This document shows, in pieces, positions 26,500 to 36,030 of a stretch of 64,000 nucleotides of DNA; the first letter of the stretch is position 1; each line of letters begins with the position of its first letter. Made by a program: the position numbers and the translations under genes. Location of the stretch: positions 62,001 through 126,000 of the forward strand of contig CATINC010000017.1 in assembly GCA_949524905.1 (NCBI GenBank). Reading direction: 5' to 3'. Below the pieces are notes generated by a model. That model saw nothing but the letters and a program-made list of their open reading frames with translations. It was not told the DNA's origin and ran no database searches. This stretch comes from Opitutia bacterium UBA7350. Lineage in GTDB: Bacteria; Verrucomicrobiota; Verrucomicrobiia; Opitutales; Coraliomargaritaceae.

Positions 26500-27897
26500 A
26501 TGTCCAATCAAATCCAGTATGATCTTGTTGTAATCGGTGGTGGCCCCGCTGGTTATGCTGCAGCTATTCGCGCCGGACAACTCGGCAAAAAAGTCGCCTG
26601 CGTCGAGCAGGAACGCCCCGGGGGGACTTGTTTGAATTGGGGATGTATCCCCTCTAAGGCACTCCTGAAGAGTGCCGAGCTCTTTAATAAGATTAAGCAC
26701 TGCGACGAGTTTGGTATCAGCGTTAGCGGGGCAAAATATGATTTTGGGAAAATCATAAAGCGATCGCGGGTGGTATCTGATACCATGGCAAAAGGCATTG
26801 AATTCCTTTTTAAGAAAAACAAAGTCGATTACATTAAGGGTGTTGGGCAAATCAATGTACCGGGTATGGTTGAGGTAGTTGAGGGTCCTGATAAAGGAAG
26901 CATTCTTTCTGCAGAAAAAATCCTCATAACCACGGGTTGCAAACCCCGTCAGTTACCTGATCTTGAGGTTGATGGCGAACGCGTGATGACTTCTCGCCAA
27001 GCGCTTGAAATGAAACATCAACCCAAGTCCATCGTCATTGTTGGGGCAGGTGCAATTGGGGCAGAATTCGCATATTTTCTAAATGCTTTTGGCACGAATG
27101 TTACCTTAGTGGAAATGCTAGACCAACTCCTTCCGGTGGAGGATAAGGATATCGCCGCCTTAGTGGTAAAGGAATTCAAAAAGCAGGGCATCGACTGCCG
27201 CATCTCCACCGCAGTGAAAAATATCAAGGTCAGCGGTAAGTCTGTTAAAATGGAGCTGGTTAAAGGCGAGGCTCGTGAAGCGGTGACCGCAGATGCCGTT
27301 CTTGTGGCAATTGGAGTGGTTGCCAATACCGAGCAACTTCTCTCGTCTAGGGTGAAACTCAACACGGACCGTGGTTACATTCAAGTGGACGATAAATATG
27401 AGTCCTCCATTCCAGGCATCTATGCAGCTGGTGATATTATTGGACCGCCTTGGCTTGCACACGTTGCTACTTATGAGGCCATTCAGGCGGTGCAGGGTAT
27501 GTTTGGTCACGGTACACCTGAGCGGGTCACCAATTTCCCTGGCTGTACCTATTGTGTGCCACAAGTGGCCAGTATTGGAAAAACAGAAAAAGCGCTCAAA
27601 GAAGAAGGCCTTGACTATAAAGTCGGTAAATTCCCCTTTATGGCATCCGGTAAAGCGGTTGCCTCGGGAACATCCGAAGGCTTTGTAAAGATGCTTGTCG
27701 ATCCTGAACATGGTGAAATCCTAGGCGCGCATATTGTAGGCGGTGAAGCCACCGAAATGATTGCGGAATACGGTCTTGGTATGAAACTTGAAGCCACGGC
27801 TGCCGAAATCCACAACACCATCCACGCACACCCCACTATGAGTGAAGCGATGATGGAAGCGGCTGCCTCCGTCTTTGGCGAAGCCATCCATATTTAG
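26500..27897 (+). CDS. lpdA: Dihydrolipoyl dehydrogenase (first copy)
   Basis: FAD-dependent E3 component that reoxidises dihydrolipoyl groups of 2-oxoacid dehydrogenases and glycine cleavage. The 465 residues have the N-terminal FAD fingerprint GGGPAGYAAA (13-22), the redox disulfide in GGTCLNWGC (Cys 44 and Cys 49), the NAD-binding GAGAIGAEFA near 182-191, and the C-terminal interface motif HAHPTMSE with the catalytic His-Glu pair. ATG 26500 fits. A second, sucAB-linked copy lies at 59151-60551, so this one may serve pyruvate dehydrogenase encoded elsewhere; that is inference. Confidence 0.93.
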   Translation: MSNQIQYDLVVIGGGPAGYAAAIRAGQLGKKVACVEQERPGGTCLNWGCIPSKALLKSAELFNKIKHCDEFGISVSGAKYDFGKIIKRSRVVSDTMAKGIEFLFKKNKVDYIKGVGQINVPGMVEVVEGPDKGSILSAEKILITTGCKPRQLPDLEVDGERVMTSRQALEMKHQPKSIVIVGAGAIGAEFAYFLNAFGTNVTLVEMLDQLLPVEDKDIAALVVKEFKKQGIDCRISTAVKNIKVSGKSVKMELVKGEAREAVTADAVLVAIGVVANTEQLLSSRVKLNTDRGYIQVDDKYESSIPGIYAAGDIIGPPWLAHVATYEAIQAVQGMFGHGTPERVTNFPGCTYCVPQVASIGKTEKALKEEGLDYKVGKFPFMASGKAVASGTSEGFVKMLVDPEHGEILGAHIVGGEATEMIAEYGLGMKLEATAAEIHNTIHAHPTMSEAMMEAAASVFGEAIHI

Positions 27898-27958
27898 TTT
27901 AGACTAAAAAAAGCCGTCGCCGTTCGCAGTTTTTGAAAATAGCGGCAACCTACGGACT

Positions 27959-28936
27959 ATGTTAACACCAGTAGAGCGTGGGGGGCTCCATTTGCCCGAC
28001 TGTGGGCTTTGGATGGATGCACGTCGGCCAAAACCCTTTGCGGTAGTATCGCATGCTCACAGCGACCACACCGCCCGCCACAAGTCCTTCCTGGCAACTC
28101 CGGCCACCATCGAGTTTATCCGTATTCGCTTAGGAGATGCGGTTGCCCGCCGCGGAATTCCCCTTGTTTATGGAGAGGTTTACCAGCACGGATCACTTAA
28201 AATCCAACTTTTCCCCGCCGGACATATCCTTGGATCAGCGATGGTTTATGTTGAAACCGACAAGGGCGAATCTTTACTCTATACGGGTGATTTTAAGACC
28301 CGCCCTGGTTTAGCTGCTGAGGCGATCAAGGTGCCCCAGGCTGACATCCTCGTGATGGAATCTACCTTTGGACGTCCGGAATTCGTTTTTCCATCTCTTG
28401 AAGTGGTGCATGAAAAAATTATAAGTTTTTGTCGCGAAAACCTCAGAGAAAAACAAATTCCGATTCTACTAGCCTATTCCTTAGGAAAAGCGCAAGAAGT
28501 CCTCAAGATTCTCGAAAGGGGAGCATTACCCATTATGGCTCATCGCACCATTCGATCCTTCAATCCAATTTATGGGCAATATGAATTTGCGATGCCTGAA
28601 ACGCGACCTCTCGATTTTGATAATATGGAAGGACAAGTGGTTGTTATGCCACCCACGGTACGTAAACAAATTCCCAGAAAGATCCCTCCGCATAAAATTG
28701 CAATGGTCAGCGGATGGGCCCTGCAGGAGTCTGCACGCTTCCGTTATCGTACTCATACGGTATTGCCGCTTTCAGATCATGCCGATTATCCCGATCTCTT
28801 AGGATTCGTTGAACAGGTCAACCCTCGCACCACCTACCTCATGCATGGTTCCACCACTGCCCTCGCTGCCGATCTTCGCCGCCGTGGACGTGAGGCTTGG
28901 TCTTTGATTCGAGCCGATCAATTGGAACTCCTCTGA
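27959..28936 (+). CDS. Beta-CASP-like MBL-fold exonuclease family protein
   Basis: Metallo-beta-lactamase-fold hydrolase related to RNA/DNA-processing nucleases (YSH1/CPSF73-like, also annotated as ligase-associated exonuclease). The 325 residues contain the metal motif HAHSDH at about 32-37, the GHILGSA motif near 88-94, TGDF near 110-113, and a late HADYPDLLGF segment consistent with a beta-CASP-type ligand. Start ATG 27959. No DNA ligase is adjacent, so its pathway is unknown. tRNA-Arg(CCG) follows on the same strand after 55 bases. Confidence 0.8.
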   Translation: MLTPVERGGLHLPDCGLWMDARRPKPFAVVSHAHSDHTARHKSFLATPATIEFIRIRLGDAVARRGIPLVYGEVYQHGSLKIQLFPAGHILGSAMVYVETDKGESLLYTGDFKTRPGLAAEAIKVPQADILVMESTFGRPEFVFPSLEVVHEKIISFCRENLREKQIPILLAYSLGKAQEVLKILERGALPIMAHRTIRSFNPIYGQYEFAMPETRPLDFDNMEGQVVVMPPTVRKQIPRKIPPHKIAMVSGWALQESARFRYRTHTVLPLSDHADYPDLLGFVEQVNPRTTYLMHGSTTALAADLRRRGREAWSLIRADQLELL

Positions 28937-28950
28937 AAGCGCTTTTCGCG

Positions 28951-28977
28951 TTGACCCAAAAGCTGCCCTGTTAAACA
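28951..28977 (+). promoter_or_regulatory. Likely promoter of tRNA-Arg(CCG)
   Basis: TTGACC at 28951-28956 and an A/T-rich -10 around TAAACA at 28972-28977 (15-base spacing, somewhat short) would start transcription about 8 bases before the tRNA 5' end. Confidence 0.4.
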
Positions 28978-28989
28978 TGATGCATGAAG

Positions 28990-29066
<77 letters not shown>

Positions 29067-29073
29067 CTTTATC

Positions 29074-29616
29074 CTAGGTAGTTGGTTTATTGTAGCGACG
29101 GATTTCAGGTATGTTGTCGATGAGCGGACAGATGGGTTCGGAACCAGGGCAGGGGGTGAAGCGCTCCGCACATTCAAATTCTTTGATGAGACGTTCGGCG
29201 TCGTGGGCGTGGCTGGTTTTAGTAGGTTTGTAACTGAGAAAGCCTTCGACGAGGGGCAGAGGACCGAAGTTGGGTAGTTGAGGAGCAAGTGCTTGCAGGA
29301 AACGGAAAGCAGCTGCATAGGTGCTCACGCCGGGGCCATGATACCAGCCGCGACCTTTTTCGAATGTGCCACGGATGTGGGGATTGCCGTCGGCTTTGTG
29401 GTATGTGGAGAGGACCGCTTCAAGAATAAGAATATGGGGGCCGTTGCTGTGGAGATATTCAGCAGTCCACTCGATACATGCACCAAAATGGAGGGTATGG
29501 GTTTTGTTTTTTTGAGTGGCAATACCGCAGGAGGCTTGAGTGGCACTATATCCGAGATCAATCGCTAAGCGCGGGAGGCGCGGGGGTAGTTTCGCGGTGA
29601 AGGCGTAGTCTGTCAT
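29074..29616 (-). CDS. Uncharacterised RNase H-fold-like protein
   Basis: A 180-residue protein I cannot assign to a named family with certainty. Its pattern fits an RNase H/RuvC-like fold: strand 1 LAIDLGYSATQASCGIA with Asp 20, a later strand HILILEAVLS with Glu 66, a strand ending VEGFLSYKP with Glu 124, and a helix start HDAERL with Asp 139. These acidic positions are what a two-metal nuclease or a DUF429-like protein would need. No membrane or signal sequence. It lies 12 bases behind the photolyase gene on the same strand and ends 7 bases from tRNA-Arg(CCG). Nuclease activity is inference; it could be a non-catalytic member of the fold. Confidence 0.65.
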   Translation of the reverse strand: MTDYAFTAKLPPRLPRLAIDLGYSATQASCGIATQKNKTHTLHFGACIEWTAEYLHSNGPHILILEAVLSTYHKADGNPHIRGTFEKGRGWYHGPGVSTYAAAFRFLQALAPQLPNFGPLPLVEGFLSYKPTKTSHAHDAERLIKEFECAERFTPCPGSEPICPLIDNIPEIRRYNKPTT

Positions 29617-29628
29617 CGGGTATGGGGT

Positions 29629-31164
29629 TCAGACGAGTTCACCTTTGTCGAGATCACCTAGGAAACGAGCGGCGTCTGTCTCGATTTCGGTTTGTCGTTC
29701 GGGGGTCATTTTATCGAGGGTGCGGTAGGTCATGGCGAGGCGTTGATTTCCTTTCAGGCGTAGGCGATTTCGCTGTAGAAAATTCCAGTAGAGGTAATTA
29801 AAGGGACACGCTTTAGGGCCGGCTTTTGTGGATACTGAGTAGGAGCAGGCACGACAATAGTTGGACATTTTATTGATGTAGGCTCCGCTTGAGCTGTAGG
29901 GTTTTGAGGCGAGGAGACCGCCGTCAGCGAAGAGGCTCATTCCGCTTACATTGGGAAGCTCGACCCATTGGTAAGCATCGGCATAGACGACGTGAAACCA
30001 ATCGTTGACCTCGCGAGGGTCAATTCCAGCGAGTAAGGCAAAATTACCCAATACCATAAGTCGCTGGATATGGTGAGCGTAGGCGTTTTCACGAGTTTCG
30101 CGGACGCATTGCCCGAGGCAATTCATGCGAGTAAGGGCACCCCAATAAAGCGGCGGTAGCGCTCGGTCGGCTTCGAAGAAATTAGCTTTTTCGTAATTTG
30201 GCATTTTGAGCCAGTAGATACCACGGACGTACTCGCGCCAGCCAAGGATTTGCCGGATGAAGCCCTCGACTGCATTGAGAGGAGCGCTGCCTTCGTGATA
30301 GGCTGCTTCGGCATTTTTTATGCACTCAAGGGGGTGAAGAAGACCGCAGTTAAGGTAGTGCCCAATATGACTATGGTACATCCAGGGTTCGTCCTGGAGC
30401 ATAGCATCTTGGTAGTCGCCGAAGCTGGGAAGCCTTTCTTCGATAAATTGCTTCAGTACGGTGAGGGCGTCGTGGCGAGTGACGGCATAATGAAAAGGCT
30501 GGAGGTCGCCAAAGTGTTCGGAGAATTCATGGGCAACGTCATTAATAGCTTCAATGGTTATTGGGTCTGGTGCGAAGCGTGAAGCCTCTGGAATGATAGT
30601 GCCTTTAGGTGGGGTTTTTCGGTTGTCGTGATCGAAGTTCCATTTGCCGCCTTCGGGGTCTTCACCGTTCATAAGTACATCGTAGCGACGACGCATTTCG
30701 CGATAGAAAAATTCCATACGAAATTGTTTCCGGCCTGCAGCCCATTGCGCAAAATCCTCAGGTGTGGCAAGGAAGCGATCGTCAGGGAGTATTTCTACAG
30801 AGGTACTAAATTCATCCTGCCAGGATTTTACTTCTTCAAAGACCCGGTATTCACTGGGTGCAGTGATAATGAGGGATTCTGGTTGTATTTCACTTATGGC
30901 GCGCTCAGCTTCTGCTCGGAAGGAACCAGCATTATCGGGGTCGTTAATTCGGGTGTAATGAACCGTAAACCCTTGCTTTTTGAGTTCTTCTGCAAAGTGG
31001 CGCATCGCAGAGAAGATAAAAGCAATTTTCTTTTTATGATGACGAACTGCAGTTGCTTCAGCGCGTACTTCTGCCATCAAAATTTGGTCTGTGGATGGGT
31101 CGAGTTTGGAAAGACTCGCGAGTTGTGGGCTGAGTTGGTCACCTAGAATGAAGGCTAGTTTCAT
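29629..31164 (-). CDS. Iron-sulfur cryptochrome/photolyase (FeS-BCP/PhrB-like)
   Basis: Light-dependent DNA repair enzyme or photoreceptor of the photolyase-related (DPRP, PF04244) group; the characterised relative PhrB repairs (6-4) photoproducts. The 511 residues start with the Rossmann-like antenna domain (LAFILGDQLSPQ) and continue into the helical FAD domain. Four cysteines match the [4Fe-4S] ligands of the group: Cys 353 in GQCVRE, then Cys 437, 440 and 453 (CxxC and a further Cys 13 residues on), the same spacing as in PhrB. ATG 31164 fits. The RNase H-like gene follows in the same unit, and the MFS gene ends 19 bases upstream on the same strand. Confidence 0.92.
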   Translation of the reverse strand: MKLAFILGDQLSPQLASLSKLDPSTDQILMAEVRAEATAVRHHKKKIAFIFSAMRHFAEELKKQGFTVHYTRINDPDNAGSFRAEAERAISEIQPESLIITAPSEYRVFEEVKSWQDEFSTSVEILPDDRFLATPEDFAQWAAGRKQFRMEFFYREMRRRYDVLMNGEDPEGGKWNFDHDNRKTPPKGTIIPEASRFAPDPITIEAINDVAHEFSEHFGDLQPFHYAVTRHDALTVLKQFIEERLPSFGDYQDAMLQDEPWMYHSHIGHYLNCGLLHPLECIKNAEAAYHEGSAPLNAVEGFIRQILGWREYVRGIYWLKMPNYEKANFFEADRALPPLYWGALTRMNCLGQCVRETRENAYAHHIQRLMVLGNFALLAGIDPREVNDWFHVVYADAYQWVELPNVSGMSLFADGGLLASKPYSSSGAYINKMSNYCRACSYSVSTKAGPKACPFNYLYWNFLQRNRLRLKGNQRLAMTYRTLDKMTPERQTEIETDAARFLGDLDKGELV

Positions 31165-31183
31165 GAGTAAGTAATTTGAGAAT

Positions 31184-32527
31184 TTATCTAAGGTTTACAC
31201 GGGTAAATCTTAAGCGATGTAAGGCGATGGCGAGGCTTATTGCGGCAATGAAGTAGATGGGAAACCATACGAGGGATTGTGCGAAAATAGTTGCTTCGGT
31301 GGTTGAATAGATAGCGTTTATGTCGGTATCTTGTTTTACTTTGATCAAGGCGATCAAGCCTGAGTAAAGAAGGGCAGTCGCGCCATAGGCTAGATTGGTT
31401 GTGAGTCCTCTAAAGCTGAGCACAGTCGCTCTTTGTTCAGAGGGAGCGATTTCGTTAAGATATCGACTGCCTTGGTAATTCATGAATTGCATCGCGATGT
31501 GAAGGAGCACTGCCGGTACAATACCCCAAATGGGGATCACCAGTGCGAGTCCACATAGTCCGGCCAAAACAAGCGTGCTTGTAATCCATAAATTAATTAT
31601 GGGTGAATAATGGTCAGCTAAGATACGCGCAATTCGTGGAGTAAAGATACCAAGGATTGCGGTGCCGGAACCAATCAGTCCAAAGCTAGCAATCGGTAAT
31701 TCAATAGTTTTCCAATACTCGCTCGCGAGGGTGAGGTATTGTCGAATGATACTATCCAGAGCCATTAAGCATAGGATGACTCCGAATGCGAGTGGGGTAA
31801 TGGCGATCCAACGAACAGCGGTAAAGATTTGCCGAATACTGTCACTCAAGGTTTCGCTCAGATCTTTATGGGCTTGCTTGGCTTCCTGCATGCAAAAAGC
31901 ACTGAAAAGCACTACCATGCTGGATAAAAAAGTTAAAAATACTGGTAGTTTAATGAGTTCAGATTGAGAGAACTGGATATCAAACCCTAAGCTGACTAAA
32001 GCGGCATTTACAAAGTTGGGGTCATACACGACGGCCCCAAGTGTCAAGGCAAAGAAGAATGCCACGGAGGTCATGCGTTGTACTTTTTCCAAAATGTTTC
32101 CCCATTCAGCTTCGCGCCCTGCAGCTTTAAGGGAATCATAAGCGAGTGCCTCATCGGCACCACTGGCAGCAGCTTCAGCGATTCCGCTGATGATTCGATT
32201 AATTAAGAAAAGGTAGAAAACCAATGAACCGCCTCCTGGAGATGCAACTAAAAGGACTACCATTTCAAGCGCCATACAAATCCCTGCAGCCATCAGAAGT
32301 TTGCGTCTGCCGAGGGTATCCGCAAGTGCCCCAGATGGAACTTCAGAGACCACAATCGTAAGCGCCCAGACGGCGTTTAAAATTCCAAATTGTTCCAGAG
32401 AAAGGCCGAAATCAAGGAAGAGGAGGGCGTATATGGGATAGTAAAAACGAGCTGAGAAAAAGGCGCGAAATACAGTGAAGAAACGAATATTTCGGGTTGC
32501 ATATTGACTGAGTTCAAGGGTATGCAC
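31184..32527 (-). CDS. MFS transporter
   Basis: A 447-residue polytopic protein with about 12 hydrophobic segments. The family loop between helices 2 and 3 is present (GALADTLGRRKLLMAAG, about 68-84), giving a clear major facilitator call. It has a large central cytoplasmic loop with charged stretches (CMQEAKQAHKDLSETL). The start is GTG 32527 with no better ATG upstream. It sits upstream of the photolyase gene on the same strand with an intergenic gap of 19 bases, so may be co-transcribed. The substrate cannot be inferred; related proteins include drug and sugar transporters. Confidence 0.85.
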   Translation of the reverse strand: MHTLELSQYATRNIRFFTVFRAFFSARFYYPIYALLFLDFGLSLEQFGILNAVWALTIVVSEVPSGALADTLGRRKLLMAAGICMALEMVVLLVASPGGGSLVFYLFLINRIISGIAEAAASGADEALAYDSLKAAGREAEWGNILEKVQRMTSVAFFFALTLGAVVYDPNFVNAALVSLGFDIQFSQSELIKLPVFLTFLSSMVVLFSAFCMQEAKQAHKDLSETLSDSIRQIFTAVRWIAITPLAFGVILCLMALDSIIRQYLTLASEYWKTIELPIASFGLIGSGTAILGIFTPRIARILADHYSPIINLWITSTLVLAGLCGLALVIPIWGIVPAVLLHIAMQFMNYQGSRYLNEIAPSEQRATVLSFRGLTTNLAYGATALLYSGLIALIKVKQDTDINAIYSTTEATIFAQSLVWFPIYFIAAISLAIALHRLRFTRVNLR

Positions 32528-32589
32528 GGCACTTTGTTTGATGGTTTATTCGCAAGGGCAGGACATCCCGCTTTCTAATTATGGCACAA

Positions 32590-33051
32590 CTAACCTAGTA
32601 GTGCTTTGGGTAGGGCAGTTTCGCGATAGTTGAAGATGGATTCAATTTGCCCACGAACGTAAAGAGCGTGAACTAGTTCTCCAATAGGGCCTGCGTACAT
32701 ACTATAATGCACTTCGTCTCGAAATTGCACGCCACCTTCAACTTCAGATATTTCGTGATAATGTAGCCACATCTTATAGGGGCCAATGCGTTGTTCATCT
32801 ACAAAGGAATGGTGATCACGCACGTGTTTAATCTCAGTGAGCCATGGACGATGCCCAATAAGCGGCATACCGATGCGGTATTCGATTAGGAGACCATCAA
32901 ACATGACATCTGGCACCTGGCTCATGATTGTGAAATCAAGGGTATCTGGAGTGATTTCGTTGAGGTTGCTGGGTTTGCGAATAAAATTCCAAGCAGTATC
33001 AAGATCGGTGGCGATTATCTGTTCTTTTCGAATGCGATGTATTTTTGCCAT
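32590..33051 (-). CDS. SRPBCC-family (START/Bet v1-like) protein
   Basis: A 153-residue soluble protein of the SRPBCC/polyketide-cyclase-like superfamily, a hydrophobic-pocket fold that binds lipids or aromatic ligands. Typical features are the N-terminal EQIIATDLDTAWNFIRKPSNLNEITP pattern split over residues 9-34, a central FVDEQRIGPYKMWLHYHEI strand pair and the C-terminal helix RGQIESIFNYRE. No catalytic residues are known for this subgroup. It diverges from the desaturase gene at 33119, consistent with a role in the same lipid pathway, but this is context only. ATG 33051 is clear. Confidence 0.75.
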   Translation of the reverse strand: MAKIHRIRKEQIIATDLDTAWNFIRKPSNLNEITPDTLDFTIMSQVPDVMFDGLLIEYRIGMPLIGHRPWLTEIKHVRDHHSFVDEQRIGPYKMWLHYHEISEVEGGVQFRDEVHYSMYAGPIGELVHALYVRGQIESIFNYRETALPKALLG

Positions 33052-33118
33052 GTCTAGTAAACGAATTTAAGGCCTTAGGCTTACTGAATTTGATTGTAAG
33101 GATGCCAAAACTTAATAG

Positions 33119-34021
33119 ATGTATACGTACTCTATGACTTTATTAAGCGCATTAAAGCACTGCATATCTGATCACGAAAATCAGCTTTTACTTACCAAGA
33201 CCCCGATGATACTGATGCATTTGGCTTGCATTGGAATATTTTTCACGGGTTTCAGTTGGGTGGCCTTGGTGGCTTTACTGGTAACTTATTTTGTACGCGT
33301 TTTCGCTTTGACGGCAGGCTTTCACCGTTATTTCTCGCATCGTTCGTTTAAGACCAGCCGTTGGTTTCAATTTCTACTCGCATGGGTGGGTACATCTTCA
33401 GCTCAACTAGGTCCAATGTGGTGGGCTGCGAATCACCGCCACCACCACCAGCATTCAGATAAAGAACCGGACATTCACTCGCCGGTTACACGTGGGTTCT
33501 TTTGGTCGCACATCGGTTGGGTCATGTGCAAAGCGCACAGCGATACTAAATACGACCGAATCAAAGACCTTACGAAATTTCCAGAGCTTCACTTCATCGA
33601 CCGTTTCCATGTGTTGCCGGTTTTATCGTTGATCGCCTTGCTCTACGGTATCGGCGCAATTTTAAATACCTGCTTTCCGTCATTAGGGACAAGCGGAATT
33701 CAATTGGTGATGTGGGGCTTTTTCTTGAGCACCGTATTTGTTTATCACGTGACTTTTTGTGTGAATTCAGTCACCCATATTATCGGCAAAAAACGATTCA
33801 AGACGGACGACGAAAGCCGTAATAATTGGTGGGTTGCCTTGCTTACTTTTGGAGAGGGATGGCACAACAATCACCATCGTTGGCCCTTGTCAGCTCGGCA
33901 GGGTATGTACTGGTGGGAGATTGATTTAACCTATTATTTGCTGCGTTTTTTGCAGTTTTGTGGATTAGTTTGGGATTTAAAACTTTATCCTGAAAAGATC
34001 TACGAGGAGGCTCGCAATTAG
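33119..34021 (+). CDS. Membrane fatty-acid (acyl-CoA/acyl-lipid) desaturase
   Basis: Di-iron membrane desaturase that inserts a cis double bond into fatty-acyl chains, probably delta-9. The 300 residues have four hydrophobic stretches and the three His boxes: HRYFSH at 69-74, HRHHH at 106-110 and HNNHH near 254-258. ATG 33119 is the annotated start; ATG 33134 (MTLLSALKHC) is a reasonable alternative and neither has a strong ribosome-binding site. Two further lipid genes follow at 15 bases and with an overlap. Substrate form (CoA ester or phospholipid) is not decided by the sequence. Confidence 0.9.
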   Translation: MYTYSMTLLSALKHCISDHENQLLLTKTPMILMHLACIGIFFTGFSWVALVALLVTYFVRVFALTAGFHRYFSHRSFKTSRWFQFLLAWVGTSSAQLGPMWWAANHRHHHQHSDKEPDIHSPVTRGFFWSHIGWVMCKAHSDTKYDRIKDLTKFPELHFIDRFHVLPVLSLIALLYGIGAILNTCFPSLGTSGIQLVMWGFFLSTVFVYHVTFCVNSVTHIIGKKRFKTDDESRNNWWVALLTFGEGWHNNHHRWPLSARQGMYWWEIDLTYYLLRFLQFCGLVWDLKLYPEKIYEEARN

Positions 34022-34036
34022 CGAAGGTAAATTTTA

Positions 34037-34825
34037 ATGGATGCATTTATATGGGGCTTGTTCCTAACGGGTATCGGTCTTGCCCTCAGTGCGTTTGCTC
34101 TGGCGAGCTATCTAAGGCTTTACGCCATGGTAGATCTGGTTTGGTCGCTGGGGATTTTATTCGGATCTTGGTCACTGGCCTTTTACATGGGTATCGAGCA
34201 AGCGCGTGCTGGTATTGTACTAGCAGCGGTGAGTTTTTGGGGAATACGCCTAAGCTTGCATTTGTTTAATGACCGTATTTTGCCACGGCGTGAGGATCCG
34301 CGATATGCCAATCTCAAAGCACGTTGGAAAAGTCAAAGTCCACGAAATTTCCTTTTTCTCTTTTTGTTACAAATCCCTTTAGCGGGCATTTTTTTAGTGC
34401 CACTGGGCGTGGCGCTTACAAATCCTACACCTTTTGGAATATGCGACGTGCTTGCATTCGTTCTAGCATTGCTGGCGCTTGGTGGTGAAGCCTTAGCGGA
34501 TCATCAATTGAAGGCCTTCAGATCAAAGCCTGACAACTTAGGCGAAGTCTGTCGCGAGGGTCTTTGGCGTTACTCTCGTCATCCAAATTATTTCTTTGAA
34601 TGGCTCTACTGGTGGGTGTATGTTTTACTTTCTATTGGAAGTGCTTTGTTTATCTGGAGTTTCATTGGGCCACTTATCATGTACTTATTTCTTCGATACA
34701 TTACAGGAATTCCACCTGCGGAGTATTCTTCACTCAAGCGGCGCGGAAAAGCTTACGCTGATTACCAGAAGTGCACGAGTCCATTTTTTCCATGGAAGCC
34801 TAGAAACGGGGGTTCAGGATCTTGA
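34037..34825 (+). CDS. DUF1295 membrane protein (steroid 5-alpha-reductase-like)
   Basis: A 262-residue integral membrane protein of the DUF1295 family, related to steroid 5-alpha reductases and isoprenylcysteine methyltransferases. It has about six to seven hydrophobic segments and the diagnostic C-terminal block: LGEVCREGLWRYSRHPNYFFEW at about 169-190 followed by RRGKAYADYQKCTSPFFPW at the end. These carry the cofactor-contact residues in the superfamily. The last 3 bases overlap the methyltransferase start (TGATG), so the two are translationally coupled. Likely role: reduction or modification of a lipid double bond; not proven. Confidence 0.82.
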   Translation: MDAFIWGLFLTGIGLALSAFALASYLRLYAMVDLVWSLGILFGSWSLAFYMGIEQARAGIVLAAVSFWGIRLSLHLFNDRILPRREDPRYANLKARWKSQSPRNFLFLFLLQIPLAGIFLVPLGVALTNPTPFGICDVLAFVLALLALGGEALADHQLKAFRSKPDNLGEVCREGLWRYSRHPNYFFEWLYWWVYVLLSIGSALFIWSFIGPLIMYLFLRYITGIPPAEYSSLKRRGKAYADYQKCTSPFFPWKPRNGGSGS

Positions 34826-36030
34826 TGGGTTCTAATAAATCCATAAGGCTATCTATTTTTGAATGGATAGTGTTACGCTATCTTGGTCGGTTGCGTGGTG
34901 GAACTCTTCGCCTCGAGTTAACGAGCGGTCGAGTGGAAAATTTAGGTGACGGTAAGGGTACAGAAGTAGATTTAAAAATGCTGGATGAGATGATGCCCCG
35001 TCGCTTAGTATTGGGGGGGAGTATGGCCTTAGGAGAAGGTTATGTTAATGCTTCTTGGACGACGTCTGATTTAAGTGCTTTGCTAACATTATTAGCACGT
35101 AATCAGTATGCCGTAGGTCGAATCCGTAAAGGTCTTTTAGTGCTTGGGCATTGGCTTGATCGCCTTTATCACAGGCGCCGCTCCAATACGCGTGAACGAA
35201 GTAAGTCTAACATAGAAGCGCATTACGACCTTAGTAATGATTTTTACGCTCTCTTTTTGGATCCAACGATGACTTACTCTTCAGCATTATATGAAAGGCG
35301 CGCAGAAGAAAGTCTTGAGGCAGCGCAGATACGGAAAATTGAGACTATGCTGAGGCGATCAGCTTGTCCACGAGAGGGGCATCTTTTGGAAATTGGGACT
35401 GGTTGGGGCGCCTTAGCATTGCGAGCCGCTCAGGCAGGTTGCCGGGTAACCAGTCTAACACTTTCTCAAGCGCAACTTGCTTATGCCAAAGAATTGATTG
35501 AGCAGGCTGGCTTTGATGAACAGGTGAATTTGAAGCTACAGGATTACCGTGATGAAAAGGGGCAATACGATGCAGTGGTTTCCTGTGAAATGATTGAAGC
35601 GGTCGGTCGAAAGTACTTGCCAAAATATTTTCAAACAATCCGCGATTGTTTGAAGCCTGGTGGAATGGCGGTTGTGCAAGCCATTACTATCTCGGATGAT
35701 CGCTACGCTCAGTATTGCCGCAGTTGCGACTGGATACAGCGTTATATTTTTCCTGGGGGGCACTTGCCCTCAAAGTCATATATGCGGAGCATTGTGGATG
35801 ACTTGGGTGGAATGGAGTTTGAAATAGCGGAATCCTTTGGATTGGACTATGCAGAAACATTGCGCCGCTGGCGTGATGCATTTAACGAACACGAAACGGA
35901 ATTAGAAGCGTTGGGCTTTGATGCGTCTTTCCGTCGAAAATGGAACTATTATCTAAGCTATTGCGAGGCAGGTTTTGAGACGGGCTCTATCGATGTGAGC
36001 CAAATCGTAGTGAAACGCTTGGTTCACTGA
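34825..36030 (+). CDS. Cyclopropane-fatty-acyl-phospholipid synthase-type methyltransferase
   Basis: SAM-dependent methyltransferase that adds a methylene or methyl group to unsaturated acyl chains of membrane phospholipids. The 401 residues show an N-terminal lipid-binding domain (about 1-115), the substrate region [23 protein letters not shown] split over about 129-152, and the SAM-binding motif [12 protein letters not shown] near 188-199. Later segments [14 protein letters not shown] and [10 protein letters not shown] are typical of CFA synthases. ATG 34825 overlaps the upstream TGA. The last 7 bases overlap the convergent aldo/keto reductase gene. Product (cyclopropane or methyl-branched) unknown. 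Confidence 0.9.
   Translation: MGSNKSIRLSIFEWIVLRYLGRLRGGTLRLELTSGRVENLGDGKGTEVDLKMLDEMMPRRLVLGGSMALGEGYVNASWTTSDLSALLTLLARNQYAVGRIRKGLLVLGHWLDRLYHRRRSNTRERSKSNIEAHYDLSNDFYALFLDPTMTYSSALYERRAEESLEAAQIRKIETMLRRSACPREGHLLEIGTGWGALALRAAQAGCRVTSLTLSQAQLAYAKELIEQAGFDEQVNLKLQDYRDEKGQYDAVVSCEMIEAVGRKYLPKYFQTIRDCLKPGGMAVVQAITISDDRYAQYCRSCDWIQRYIFPGGHLPSKSYMRSIVDDLGGMEFEIAESFGLDYAETLRRWRDAFNEHETELEALGFDASFRRKWNYYLSYCEAGFETGSIDVSQIVVKRLVH

Noticed and set aside
27160-27711. A 183-codon minus-strand frame inside the first lipoamide dehydrogenase gene
   Set aside because: Antisense shadow of a well-conserved gene; the encoded sequence has no recognisable domain.
27901-27958. A terminator after the first lipoamide dehydrogenase gene (GCCG...CGGC)
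   Set aside because: The stem is only four bases with a long loop and no following T-run.
30628-31146. A 172-codon plus-strand frame inside the photolyase gene
   Set aside because: Antisense to conserved photolyase sequence; no start signal and no domain.
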